Positions 8,366-16,428 of a stretch of 64,000 nucleotides of DNA are shown here, piece after piece. Each line of letters starts with the position of its first letter. Position 1 is the stretch's first letter. Origin of the DNA: QVMM01 sp047030855 (GTDB lineage Bacteria > Bacteroidota > Bacteroidia > Bacteroidales > Dysgonomonadaceae); assembly GCA_047030855.1 (NCBI GenBank), contig JBKYIJ010000008.1, positions 2,170,001-2,234,000 on the forward strand. Reading direction: 5' to 3'. Made by a program: the position numbers and the translations under genes. Under the pieces are notes generated by a model. It was not told where the DNA came from. It ran no database searches and saw only the letters and a program-made list of their open reading frames with translations.

Positions 8366-9339
8366 TTTGAGAGATTTTTCTGTATATGTTTTTCTTTTTC
8401 TGTTTTTTTGTCGTCTTTCTCGTACGCTTCAACAATCTTCTGGACTAAACTGTGTCGGACAATGTCTTTTTTATCGAATTCGACTCGTCCGATTCCTTTC
8501 ACGCCTTTTAATATGTGCAATGCATGTTTGAGCCCCGATTGTTGGGAAGCGGGCAAATCTATCTGGGTTACATCGCCTGTTATTATCATCTTGGCGTTTG
8601 TTCCCAAACGCGTCATAAACATTTTTATCTGGTGTATAGATGTGTTTTGCGCTTCGTCCAGAATGATAACCGCGTCGTTCAGCGTGCGTCCTCTCATGAA
8701 TGCGAGCGGAGCTATCTGGATGACCTTGTTTTCGATATAATCTTTCAGTTTAGCCGCAGGTATCATATCTTCCAAAGCATCATAGAGGGGTTGCAGGTAC
8801 GGGTCGATTTTATCCTTCATGTCTCCCGGAAGGAATCCTAATTTTTCTCCCGCTTCCACTGCGGGACGGCTCAAGATAATTTTTTTCACCTGTTTGTTCT
8901 TCATTGCTTTGACAGCCAAAGCGATGGCGATGTAGGTTTTTCCTGTCCCCGCATATCCTAACGCGAAAACCAGATCATTGGTTTCTACTTCTTTGACAAA
9001 TTTTTGCTGGTTTTTGTTGCGGGCCACAATCGGTTTCCCGTTGATTCCGAAAATAATCAGATTATCGTCTTTAGCAACGTTTGGTTTTTTCCCTTTTATG
9101 ATGTCAATGATATTCTCTTCATTAAGCGTATTGTGTTCGGCTCCGAACTTTTCGAGTTCTTTTATCTTTTCTTCGAACAGAGGTATTTCTTCTGCGTTGC
9201 CTATTGCCTTGATTACGTTTCCACGCGCAACGATCTTGAGTTTCGGAAAAAGGCTTTTTATAAGATGCAGGTTACTGTTGTTAATACCGAAGAATACGAC
9301 AGGATCAATATTGTTTAATACTATAATTTGTTCGATCAT
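8362..9339 (-). CDS. phoH: PhoH family ATPase (PhoL type)
   Basis: A 325-residue protein with an N-terminal KH-like segment (residues about 20-100) and a PhoH P-loop ATPase domain: Walker A GYAGTGKTYIAIALA, the ILSRPAVEAGEKLGFLPGD motif, Walker B DEAQNTS and the sensor MIITGDVTQIDLP. PhoH/PhoL proteins are RNA-linked ATPases. It is the first gene of the operon, and a -7 element lies 27-34 bases upstream. The lysine-rich C-terminal tail (DDKKTEKEKHIQKNLSK) runs into the purC start. Confidence 0.92.
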   Translation of the reverse strand: MIEQIIVLNNIDPVVFFGINNSNLHLIKSLFPKLKIVARGNVIKAIGNAEEIPLFEEKIKELEKFGAEHNTLNEENIIDIIKGKKPNVAKDDNLIIFGINGKPIVARNKNQQKFVKEVETNDLVFALGYAGTGKTYIAIALAVKAMKNKQVKKIILSRPAVEAGEKLGFLPGDMKDKIDPYLQPLYDALEDMIPAAKLKDYIENKVIQIAPLAFMRGRTLNDAVIILDEAQNTSIHQIKMFMTRLGTNAKMIITGDVTQIDLPASQQSGLKHALHILKGVKGIGRVEFDKKDIVRHSLVQKIVEAYEKDDKKTEKEKHIQKNLSK

Positions 9340-9365
9340 TTACTTCTGATGTGATTTTTGTGATA

Positions 9366-9373
9366 CAAAAATA
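9366..9373 (-). promoter_or_regulatory. -7 promoter element for the phoH operon
   Basis: On the minus strand this reads TATTTTTG, matching the Bacteroidota -7 consensus TAnnTTTG, with the phoH ATG 27 bases further on. No clear -33 element is seen. Confidence 0.5.
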
Positions 9374-9497
9374 AGTATTCTTTTTCAATAAAAACTCATT
9401 CGTAATATTCTAATTAAGGCTATGTTTTGAGCAGTAAAAGCAACTTGTTTTGAAAATCTGTTTGCGTTTACTTGTAAAAAAGAAGAATTTTTTTTAT

Positions 9498-9505
9498 TAT
9501 CTTTG
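9498..9505 (+). promoter_or_regulatory. -7 promoter element for the starch synthase-like gene
   Basis: TATCTTTG matches TAnnTTTG and lies 22 bases before the ATG at 9527. A weak TTG is at 9472-9474, 23 bases upstream, slightly farther than ideal. Confidence 0.6.
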
Positions 9506-9526
9506 CAGGATAATTAGTCTATTATA

Positions 9527-10336
9527 ATGAGTGCAAAGAAAATTTTATTCATCACGCAAGAGATTTTTCCCTATTTACCCGAATCTACAATTTCTACCAA
9601 CTGCAGATATTTACCACAAGCAATACAAGAAAGAGGGCAGGAGATAAGAACTTTTATGCCCAAATTCGGCAATATAAACGAAAGGCGTAACCAGCTGCAT
9701 GAAGTAATCCGGCTGTCGGGAATGAATCTGATCATTAACGACACAGACCATCCTCTCATCATAAAAGTTGCGTCTATTCAGGCAGCCAGAATGCAGGTTT
9801 ATTTCATAGATAATGAAGACTTTTTCAGCAGAAAGAATACTGTAACCGACGATGACGGCAACGAATACGATGATAATGACGAGCGCAGCATATTTTATGT
9901 AAGGGGCGTGCTTGAAACGATTAAAAAGCTGAGATGGATACCGGATGTTATACATTGTCACGGATGGATGACAGCGTTGACGCCGATCTATATTAAAAAG
10001 GCATACGCGGATGATCCGTGTTTTAAAAATTCTAAAATAGTTTATTCGCTTTATCATGATGATTTTGGGAAGCCGCTGCCAAAAGAATTTCCTTCAAAAA
10101 TGAGATTAGCCGGTATCAAGGATGAAGATATAGCTGATTTGGCAGGAGAGGATATAGACTATGTTAAACTCACAAATTTTGCGGTAAAATATTCGGATAG
10201 CGTTATACAAAGCGAAAAGGATGTTAATCCTAATGTGCTGGACTATGTTCTTCAAAGCAAGAAGAGTTTTCTGCCTTATCAGGGAACGGTTGAAGAGTCG
10301 GCAGATGCGATCAACGATTTTTATAATCAACTATAA
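9527..10336 (+). CDS. Half-size glycogen/starch synthase-like protein (GT5 N-terminal domain only)
   Basis: 269 residues corresponding to the N-terminal Rossmann domain of GT5 glycogen synthases: KKILFITQEIFPYLPES at the start, VIHCHGWMTALTPIYIKK in the middle and VKYSDSVIQSEKDVNPNV near the end. A full GlgA has about 480 residues with a second, ADP-glucose-binding domain, which is absent. The catalytic KxGGL motif expected near residue 15-20 is also absent (the sequence there is STISTNCRYL). It is therefore probably not an active synthase. Short relatives beside DUF4270 genes occur in other Bacteroidales. An acidic insert (DDDGNEYDDNDE) lies around residues 106-117. A terminator follows. Confidence 0.75.
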   Translation: MSAKKILFITQEIFPYLPESTISTNCRYLPQAIQERGQEIRTFMPKFGNINERRNQLHEVIRLSGMNLIINDTDHPLIIKVASIQAARMQVYFIDNEDFFSRKNTVTDDDGNEYDDNDERSIFYVRGVLETIKKLRWIPDVIHCHGWMTALTPIYIKKAYADDPCFKNSKIVYSLYHDDFGKPLPKEFPSKMRLAGIKDEDIADLAGEDIDYVKLTNFAVKYSDSVIQSEKDVNPNVLDYVLQSKKSFLPYQGTVEESADAINDFYNQL

Positions 10337-10350
10337 ATCATAAAAAAAAA

Positions 10351-10394
10351 GAAAAATGTAACTGTTTAGTTTTTGCAGTTACTTTTTTTTTTTC
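10351..10394 (+). terminator. Intrinsic terminator after the starch synthase-like gene
   Basis: Stem GTAACTG (10358-10364) pairs with CAGTTAC (10376-10382), and a run of 12 T follows. Confidence 0.8.
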
Positions 10395-10416
10395 AGATAT
10401 TTGGTGCCAAATATCT
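10395..10416. repeat. 22-base inverted repeat upstream of the DUF4270 gene
   Basis: AGATATTTGG-TG-CCAAATATCT is a perfect 10-base inverted repeat. It overlaps a second possible hairpin, TGCCAA...TTGGCA (about 10405-10422), so the two cannot form together. It sits 23 bases before the DUF4270 ATG. It may be an operator or an RNA switch; the function is unknown. Confidence 0.5.
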
Positions 10417-10438
10417 ATTGGCAATAAATTGAAGCCCG

Positions 10439-11823
10439 ATGAAATTGAAATTATTTTCTTCATTCCTGTTAGTTTTACTCTTGTTGTTTTCTACATCCTG
10501 TGATGATGATCTCAAATATGTCGGGAGCGACATTCAGCCCGGAGGAGATGATGTATCTCTGGAAGTAGATACATTTCTTATTAAGGCTAAAACCATATCG
10601 TTGAATGATTCGATATATGCGTGGACTCTGACAGGTTTGCTGGGAAAATTTGACGATAGTTATTTAGGTTCAGTCAAAGCCGATTATCTTTCCGAATTTT
10701 ATTGTCCCGATAGTGCCGCTTTTATTAAAGGGTACGGTGATCTTACGATAGACTCGGTTCGCTTACACGTTAATTTTGTAAGATATACGGGCGACTCTCT
10801 GGCTCCGATGGGGCTTTCTGTATATAGAGTTACTTCGCCTCTGAAAAATACATTCTATACAAACATCAATCCGGCGGATTATTGTGATATGTCGGACGTA
10901 TTAGGGCAGGCTACGTATTCCATAAATCAGGCGAAGAGATATAAAATATCTTCATCGTTGACTGTCCGTTCTTTAATTATAAATTTAGATAACCGGGTCG
11001 GAGAAGAATTCTATGACGAGTCTAAAAAAAGAAAATAATGCGTTTCAGAGCCTGAGCGCATTTAAAAAAATTCTTCCCCGGAGTATACGTTACGACAACA
11101 TTCGGTGCTAACAGCCTGATCGTAACGGAAAGTACGGCGCTCAATATATACTATAAATATACGGATCCGACAGGCAGCCACGACGGGAGAGATACAATCA
11201 AAACTTCTTCTTTCGGTTTGTCTTACACGCCTGAAGTTATTCAGCTCAATCATATCAAAAATACGATTCCGTCCTACTTGTTGGACGAAAATCAAAAAAC
11301 CGCTTATATAAAATCTCCTGCGGGGCTTGCTATGCAAATGGAATTGCCGATAAAAGAGATTGTGAATAAAATCGGCGCCGGGAATTCTAAAGCCGTAAAC
11401 TCGGCGAAACTCGTTCTGACAGGTTATACTCAGGAGGAAGATAAATATAAGGAGAACTGGGCAAGACCTTCCAGTCTGTTATTAATAGATAAGGATTCTG
11501 TAAATAACTTTTTCAGGAAAAAGCAACTTCCCGACAGTAGAACAAGTATCCTGTTAACTCGTAACGCGGACAATAATACATACTACACCTATGGCTCGAA
11601 GAGCTATAATATTGCCTATATGGTTTCTGAATACATGAAGAGATGGACTCCCGAAAAAACAGATAATCCTAAATTTCTCATACTGCCTGTAGAAATTAAG
11701 GAAGAATACATTAACAACCAGTTGACTTTAGTGGGCGTATTCAATAACATGAAACCTACAAATGCCATTATCCGTAATGACAGCGAGCATATGAAGATGA
11801 GTTTTATGTTTTCAAAATATTAA
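10439..11823 (+). pseudogene. DUF4270 family lipoprotein, frame broken at two A7 runs
   Basis: The first part (10439-11038) encodes a lipoprotein signal (LLLFSTSCDDD) and the DUF4270 N-terminal half. The second part, in frame from about 11071 to 11823, encodes the rest (FFPGVYVTTTFGANSLIV onward). The frame is lost at two A7 tracts, 11024-11030 and 11064-11070. Removing one A from each restores one frame with ESKKENNAFQSLSAFKKFF across the join and a protein of 460 residues, the usual DUF4270 size. DUF4270 proteins are outer-surface lipoproteins of unknown function. Because both lesions are the same kind of homopolymer change, base-calling error is at least as likely as true inactivation. Confidence 0.75.
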
Positions 11824-11932
11824 TAATGAGGGTAATAAATATAAGTTTATAGTATTATACTGTTTAATTATATTTATTGTCGTTCTTGATTTTATATTTT
11901 CGCAATACCTATCTTATCGTAACAGAAAGAGG

Positions 11933-13072
11933 ATGAGTCCGCAGATTCCTTCTCTTTTGCAGGGTATATACGATGAGGCGGACTATGAAAAGCAGCAGGA
12001 ATATCAGAAGCAAAACAGCCGTTTTGGCATATTTTCCAATGGAATCTCCTTTGTTGTTATACTTTTTGTTTTGATTTTTCATGTTTTCGGGTGGCTCGAT
12101 ATACATTTGAGAGAATATTTCTCTAACCCGATAATTTTATCTTTAGCCTTTTTGGGCATAGTTTTCTTTGTCAATGCTTTAATTGGCATTCCCTTTGAAT
12201 ATTATGCAGTCTTTAATATAGAAGAAAAATTTGGTTTTAATAAGTCAACTAAAAAATTGTTCTGGACAGATCAGGTCAAAGGGCTTCTGATGGCTGTTAT
12301 TTTAGGCGGTGGTATTTTAACCTTGATTGTGTGGCTGTTTGAAGTTTTTGGACAAAACTTTTGGTTGTATGCTTGGGGCGTGGTAACTGCGTTTTCTTTA
12401 TTTATGTCTTTCTTTTATTCAGAATTGATTGTTCCTTTATTCAATAAACAAAAACCGTTGGAAGACGGGAAATTAAGAACCGCTATCGAGAACTTCTCAG
12501 AACGAGCAGGCTTTCAGATCGGGAATATTTACGTAATGGATGCCTCAAAACGTTCTACAAAAGCAAATGCATATTTCACGGGATTTGGAAGTAAAAAGCG
12601 TATAGTCTTATTCGACACGTTGATCAGTGATCTTTCGACGGATGAAATCGTAGCTGTGCTTGCTCACGAAATCGGACACTATAAAAAGAAACATATTATT
12701 AAACAAATGATTGTTTCTGTTTTATATACAGGAGCTTTGTTTTTTATTCTTTCCTTATTCCTCAACAGCGAAGCGTTAGCTGTGGCTTTAGGTGGTAAAC
12801 AGGCTTCTTTTCATCTGGGAATTATCGCATTTTCTATTTTATTTACCCCGATTTCGTTGATGTTAGGCGTATTTATGAATATGTCGAGCCGAAAGAATGA
12901 GTATGAAGCCGATAATTATGCAAAAAGTTTCGGTTTGGCTGATTACCTCGTCAGTGGATTGAAAAAACTGTCCGTAAAATCCCTAAGTAATTTGAATCCA
13001 GATCCTTTATACGTGTTTTTCCATTACTCTCATCCTACACTTCTTCAAAGGATTGAGAACCTGAATAAATAA
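11933..13072 (+). CDS. M48 family membrane metalloprotease (Ste24/CAAX protease type), N-terminus probably mis-framed
   Basis: 379 residues from the ATG at 11933. The zinc site is HEIGHYKKKH, the third ligand lies in SSRKNEYEADNYA, and several membrane helices surround them, as in Ste24-type peptidases that cleave at membrane surfaces. Family members usually begin with one more helix. Upstream, the same frame encodes a good helix (LIIFIVVLDFIFSQYLSYRNRKRM) but has no start codon. An ATG at 11826, right after the DUF4270 stop, reaches it if one A is added near 11843. The native protein is then likely about 415 residues, so the start given here is the longest strictly supported by the sequence. 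Confidence 0.85.
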   Translation: MSPQIPSLLQGIYDEADYEKQQEYQKQNSRFGIFSNGISFVVILFVLIFHVFGWLDIHLREYFSNPIILSLAFLGIVFFVNALIGIPFEYYAVFNIEEKFGFNKSTKKLFWTDQVKGLLMAVILGGGILTLIVWLFEVFGQNFWLYAWGVVTAFSLFMSFFYSELIVPLFNKQKPLEDGKLRTAIENFSERAGFQIGNIYVMDASKRSTKANAYFTGFGSKKRIVLFDTLISDLSTDEIVAVLAHEIGHYKKKHIIKQMIVSVLYTGALFFILSLFLNSEALAVALGGKQASFHLGIIAFSILFTPISLMLGVFMNMSSRKNEYEADNYAKSFGLADYLVSGLKKLSVKSLSNLNPDPLYVFFHYSHPTLLQRIENLNK

Positions 13073-13129
13073 TTTTTTCACATCATTTATCGAAAAAAAT
13101 TGAGATAACATGATGTAATTATATTATTT

Positions 13130-13147
13130 AATGTATAAATTTGCATT
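13130..13147. promoter_or_regulatory. ARG box 1 (ArgR operator)
   Basis: AATGTATAAATTTGCATT fits the ArgR operator pattern wnTGAATwwwwATTCAnw at 15 of 18 positions. It overlaps the -7 promoter element, so bound ArgR would block transcription. Confidence 0.65.
13136..13143 (+). promoter_or_regulatory. -7 promoter element of the arginine operon
   Basis: TAAATTTG matches TAnnTTTG, 26 bases before the argR ATG, and lies within ARG box 1. No convincing -33 element is seen. Confidence 0.5.
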
Positions 13148-13150
13148 ATT

Positions 13151-13168
13151 ATTGTATAAATATACATA
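13151..13168. promoter_or_regulatory. ARG box 2 (ArgR operator)
   Basis: ATTGTATAAATATACATA matches the ArgR operator pattern at 16 of 18 positions; the two mismatches are symmetrical, so the palindrome TGTATA-AA-TATACA is kept. It begins 21 bases after box 1, leaving a 3-base gap, the spacing known for paired ARG boxes bound by one ArgR hexamer. Confidence 0.7.
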
Positions 13169-13169
13169 T

Positions 13170-13628
13170 ATGGTAAAGCAAAGGAGACATAAAGCGATAA
13201 AAGAAATAATATCCGATCAGCAGATCGGAAGTCAGGAGATTCTTTTGAATATCTTGCAGGAGAAAGGTTTTGAACTGACTCAGGCAACGTTGTCGAGGGA
13301 TATGAAGGAAATGCAGGTAGTCAAAGTTCCTTTGAATGATGGAACGTATATATATCAAATGACTAAAATTCTTCCCGAATTACGCGTGAATAATTCTCGT
13401 CTGACTTCTTACGGTTTTTTGAGTTTGGAGTTTTCGGGCAATCTTGCGGTTATTAAAACACGTCCCGGATATGCTATGGGAATAGCTGCGGAAATAGATC
13501 AGCATATTAAAGATGAAATAATAGGAACGGTTGCGGGAGATGATACTATTTTGCTGATTATTCGCGAAAATATCACTAACAGCATGGTTCGGTCGGCATT
13601 GTCACAAATAATTAGTGACGTGGAATAA
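13170..13628 (+). CDS. argR: Arginine repressor ArgR
   Basis: 152 residues. The N-terminal winged helix (residues 3-70) contains KQRRHKAIKEIISDQQIGSQ and the recognition region LTQATLSRDMKEM. The C-terminal oligomerisation and arginine-binding domain contains the GYAMGIAAEID and GTVAGDDTILLI motifs; the GDD aspartates bind arginine. ArgR represses arginine synthesis genes when arginine is plentiful. An upstream in-frame start at 13131 would lie inside the promoter and operator, so the ATG at 13170 is preferred. It is the first gene of the arginine operon and likely represses itself. Confidence 0.95.
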   Translation: MVKQRRHKAIKEIISDQQIGSQEILLNILQEKGFELTQATLSRDMKEMQVVKVPLNDGTYIYQMTKILPELRVNNSRLTSYGFLSLEFSGNLAVIKTRPGYAMGIAAEIDQHIKDEIIGTVAGDDTILLIIRENITNSMVRSALSQIISDVE

Positions 13629-13648
13629 TCCTTGTTTCACACACAGTA

Positions 13649-14254
13649 ATGAAAGAGAAAGTTATAGTAAAAATAGCTGGAGAAGAACATATCCCGTATG
13701 TTCAGGAAATTCTTGATACGATAGAAGCAGCCGCTAAAGTCAGAGGAACAGGAATTGCCAAGAGGTCTCCCGAATATATCGAACAAAAAATGAGGGAAGG
13801 CAAAGCCATTATTGCATTTGTCAATCGGGGATTTGCAGGTTTCTGTTATATAGAATCGTGGGGAAACAAGCAGTTCGTCGCCAATTCGGGATTAATTGTA
13901 GTTGATAAATACAGAGGGCACGGAGTCGCTAAAAAGATAAAGCGGACTGCCTTTGCATTATCGAGAGTCAAATTTGCAGATGCTAAGATCTTCGGGTTGA
14001 CCTCAGGTGCCGCTGTTATGAAAATTAATACAGAACTTGGATACAAACCCGTTACATTTTCACAACTGACCGACGATGAGGCTTTCTGGCGTGGGTGTCA
14101 GGGATGTGTAAATTATGACGTATTGACGCGGACAGAACGCAAATACTGCATTTGTACGGCTATGCTTTATGATCCCAAAGAGCATAAGGATAAAGCCATG
14201 ATAAAAAAATTAATGGAGAAACTAAACGATAAAGAGGAAGGAACGGATAAATGA
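13649..14254 (+). CDS. GNAT acyltransferase of the arginine operon (likely N-acylglutamate synthase)
   Basis: A 201-residue GNAT protein. The acetyl-CoA loop is VVDKYRGHGVAKKIKR (residues about 88-103). The C-terminus adds a cysteine-rich segment (CQGCVNYDVLTRTERKYCIC) that could bind a metal. It lies between argR and argG and overlaps argG by 4 bases, where the first step of arginine synthesis, acylation of glutamate, would be expected. Bacteroides-type arginine synthesis is known to use N-succinyl rather than N-acetyl intermediates, so the acyl donor may be succinyl-CoA. The substrate is inferred from position only. Confidence 0.75.
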   Translation: MKEKVIVKIAGEEHIPYVQEILDTIEAAAKVRGTGIAKRSPEYIEQKMREGKAIIAFVNRGFAGFCYIESWGNKQFVANSGLIVVDKYRGHGVAKKIKRTAFALSRVKFADAKIFGLTSGAAVMKINTELGYKPVTFSQLTDDEAFWRGCQGCVNYDVLTRTERKYCICTAMLYDPKEHKDKAMIKKLMEKLNDKEEGTDK

Positions 14255-15456
14255 GTAAAAAGGTTGTTTTAGCATTTAGCGGAGGATTGGATACTTCGTT
14301 TTGTGCGATGTATTTGTCTAAAGAATTGGGTTACGATGTTTATACGGCAATAGCCGACACAGGCGGATTTACCGAAAAAGAACTGATGGTTATTGAAGAA
14401 AAAGCCTATAAACTCGGTGCGAAAAAACATATTGCATTGGATGTCAGGCAGGAGTATTACGAGAAAAGCATTAAATACATGATTTTCGGAAATGTTCTTC
14501 GAAACGGAACTTATCCTATATCAGTCAGTTCCGAAAGAATATTTCAGGCGATAGCCATTATCAACTATGCCAAGCAGATCGGTGCTGATGCGGTTGCTCA
14601 CGGAAGTACGGGTGCAGGTAACGATCAGGTTCGTTTCGATCTGACATTTGACGTACTTGCTCCCGAAATCGAAATCATTACCCCTACGCGTGATATGGTT
14701 CTTACCCGTGAATATGAGATTGATTATCTCAAAAAGCATGGTTATGAAGCAGATTTTGCTAAAATGACTTATTCGATTAATAAAGGGCTTTGGGGAACAA
14801 GTATTGGTGGAAAAGAAACGCTTAAATCAGATCAAACTTTGCCTGAAGAGGCTTATCCTTCACAACTGAAAAAGACGGAATCCGAAATTCTGACTATTGA
14901 TTTTCAAAGAGGTGAAATATCTGCCGTGAACAGTAAGCTATATGCTGATAAAGTGGAAGCAATAAACGAAATTGAAAAAATAGCTTCGGCTTTTGCAATC
15001 GGGCGTGATATGCACATAGGCGATACGATCATCGGTATAAAAGGACGCGTAGGTTTTGAAGCGGCTGCCCCGATGGTAATAATAAATGCTCATAAAATGC
15101 TGGAAAAACATACGCTTACCAAATGGCAACAGTATTGGAAAGAACAATTGGGCAATTGGTACGGTATGTTTCTGCACGAAGCTCAGTATCTTGAGCCTGT
15201 TATGCGTGATATTGAAGCTTTCCTCGACAACTCGCAACAAAACGTGACGGGACGCGTAACCGTTAAACTTATGCCGTACCATTATGTGTTAATAGGAGTG
15301 GAAAGCGATTATGATTTGATGAAAGCGGATTTTGGTGAATACGGAGAAATAAATAAGGCATGGACGTCGGACGATGCAAAAGGGTTTACCAAGATATATT
15401 CCATTCCGACAAAAGTATATTACAACATTCAGGAGAAAAATAAGAAAAATGATTAA
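14251..15456 (+). CDS. argG: Argininosuccinate synthase
   Basis: A 401-residue synthetase that joins citrulline and aspartate with ATP. The N-type PP-loop AFSGGLDTSFCAMYL begins at residue 8; AHGSTGAGNDQVRFDLTF and SINKGLWGTSIGG are the citrulline and aspartate contact regions. Length matches the family. The ATG overlaps the GNAT stop (ATGA), and its 3' end overlaps argC by 8 bases, so the operon is tightly packed. Confidence 0.96.
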   Translation: MSKKVVLAFSGGLDTSFCAMYLSKELGYDVYTAIADTGGFTEKELMVIEEKAYKLGAKKHIALDVRQEYYEKSIKYMIFGNVLRNGTYPISVSSERIFQAIAIINYAKQIGADAVAHGSTGAGNDQVRFDLTFDVLAPEIEIITPTRDMVLTREYEIDYLKKHGYEADFAKMTYSINKGLWGTSIGGKETLKSDQTLPEEAYPSQLKKTESEILTIDFQRGEISAVNSKLYADKVEAINEIEKIASAFAIGRDMHIGDTIIGIKGRVGFEAAAPMVIINAHKMLEKHTLTKWQQYWKEQLGNWYGMFLHEAQYLEPVMRDIEAFLDNSQQNVTGRVTVKLMPYHYVLIGVESDYDLMKADFGEYGEINKAWTSDDAKGFTKIYSIPTKVYYNIQEKNKKND

Positions 15457-16417
15457 AGTCGGCATAATTGGCGGAGCAGGCTATACGGCTGGTGAACTGA
15501 TACGTATTCTGATCAATCATCCGTATGCAAAGCTCGTTTTTGTAAACAGCAAAAGCCATGCAGGGAAGAAACTGTCAGACGTTCACACGGACTTACTTGG
15601 TGAAACGGATTTGTCGTTTACGGATCGGCTATTGCTGAGCGAGATTAATGTTTTGTTCTTCTGTACGGCTCATGGCGATACAAAGAAGTTTCTGGAAGTT
15701 CATAAAATTCCTGATTTTATTAAGATCATTGATTTATCGGCAGATTATCGTCATAAATCGGCGGAGAATCAGTTTATATACGGTTTACCCGAATTAAATA
15801 AAGAGAATCTGAAAAACGCACGATGCGTGGCCAATCCCGGTTGCTTTGCCACGGCAATACAATTGGCACTATTGCCTTTGGCAAAAAAACAACTGCTCAA
15901 TAGTGAAATTCATGTCAGTGCAATAACAGGCTCTACGGGTGCAGGCGTGAAACCGACGGAAACTACCCATTTCAGTTGGAGAAATAATAATATTTCGGTT
16001 TATAAACCTTTCGAACACCAGCATCTGAAAGAAATAACGGAATCGCTTGTTCAACTGCAGGATAATTTTGATAAACAAATTAATTTTATTCCTATGCGCG
16101 GCGATTTTCCGAGAGGGATATTTGCTTCGTTGTATTTGGAATATGATGGAACGAAAGAACGTGCAATATCTCTCTATAAAGAGTATTACAGAAATGAACC
16201 TTTTGTTTTGGTAACGGAAAATAATGTTGATATGAAACAGGCTGTAAATACTAACAAATGCATATTACATCTCGAAAAGCATGGGAGTAAACTACTGATT
16301 GTTTCCTGTATAGATAATTTGTTGAAAGGAGCTTCGGGGCAAGCCGTGCAGAATATGAACCTGATGTTTGGCTTGGATGAAACGACAGGATTAAAATTAA
16401 AAGCATTGGCTTTTTAA
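15449..16417 (+). CDS. argC: N-acetyl(or N-succinyl)-gamma-glutamyl-phosphate reductase
   Basis: 322 residues. The NADP-binding start is KVGIIGGAGYTAGELIRIL, and the catalytic cysteine lies in VANPGCFATAIQLAL. The substrate signature (ITGSTGAGVKPTETTHFSWR) and the C-terminal FIPMRGDFPRGIFASLY are typical ArgC. It makes the acylated glutamate semialdehyde. A longer frame from 15374 would overlap argG by 83 bases; the ATG at 15449, directly before the GIIGGAG fold, is preferred. Confidence 0.95.
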   Translation: MIKVGIIGGAGYTAGELIRILINHPYAKLVFVNSKSHAGKKLSDVHTDLLGETDLSFTDRLLLSEINVLFFCTAHGDTKKFLEVHKIPDFIKIIDLSADYRHKSAENQFIYGLPELNKENLKNARCVANPGCFATAIQLALLPLAKKQLLNSEIHVSAITGSTGAGVKPTETTHFSWRNNNISVYKPFEHQHLKEITESLVQLQDNFDKQINFIPMRGDFPRGIFASLYLEYDGTKERAISLYKEYYRNEPFVLVTENNVDMKQAVNTNKCILHLEKHGSKLLIVSCIDNLLKGASGQAVQNMNLMFGLDETTGLKLKALAF

Positions 16418-16428
16418 AAGAATTGAAA

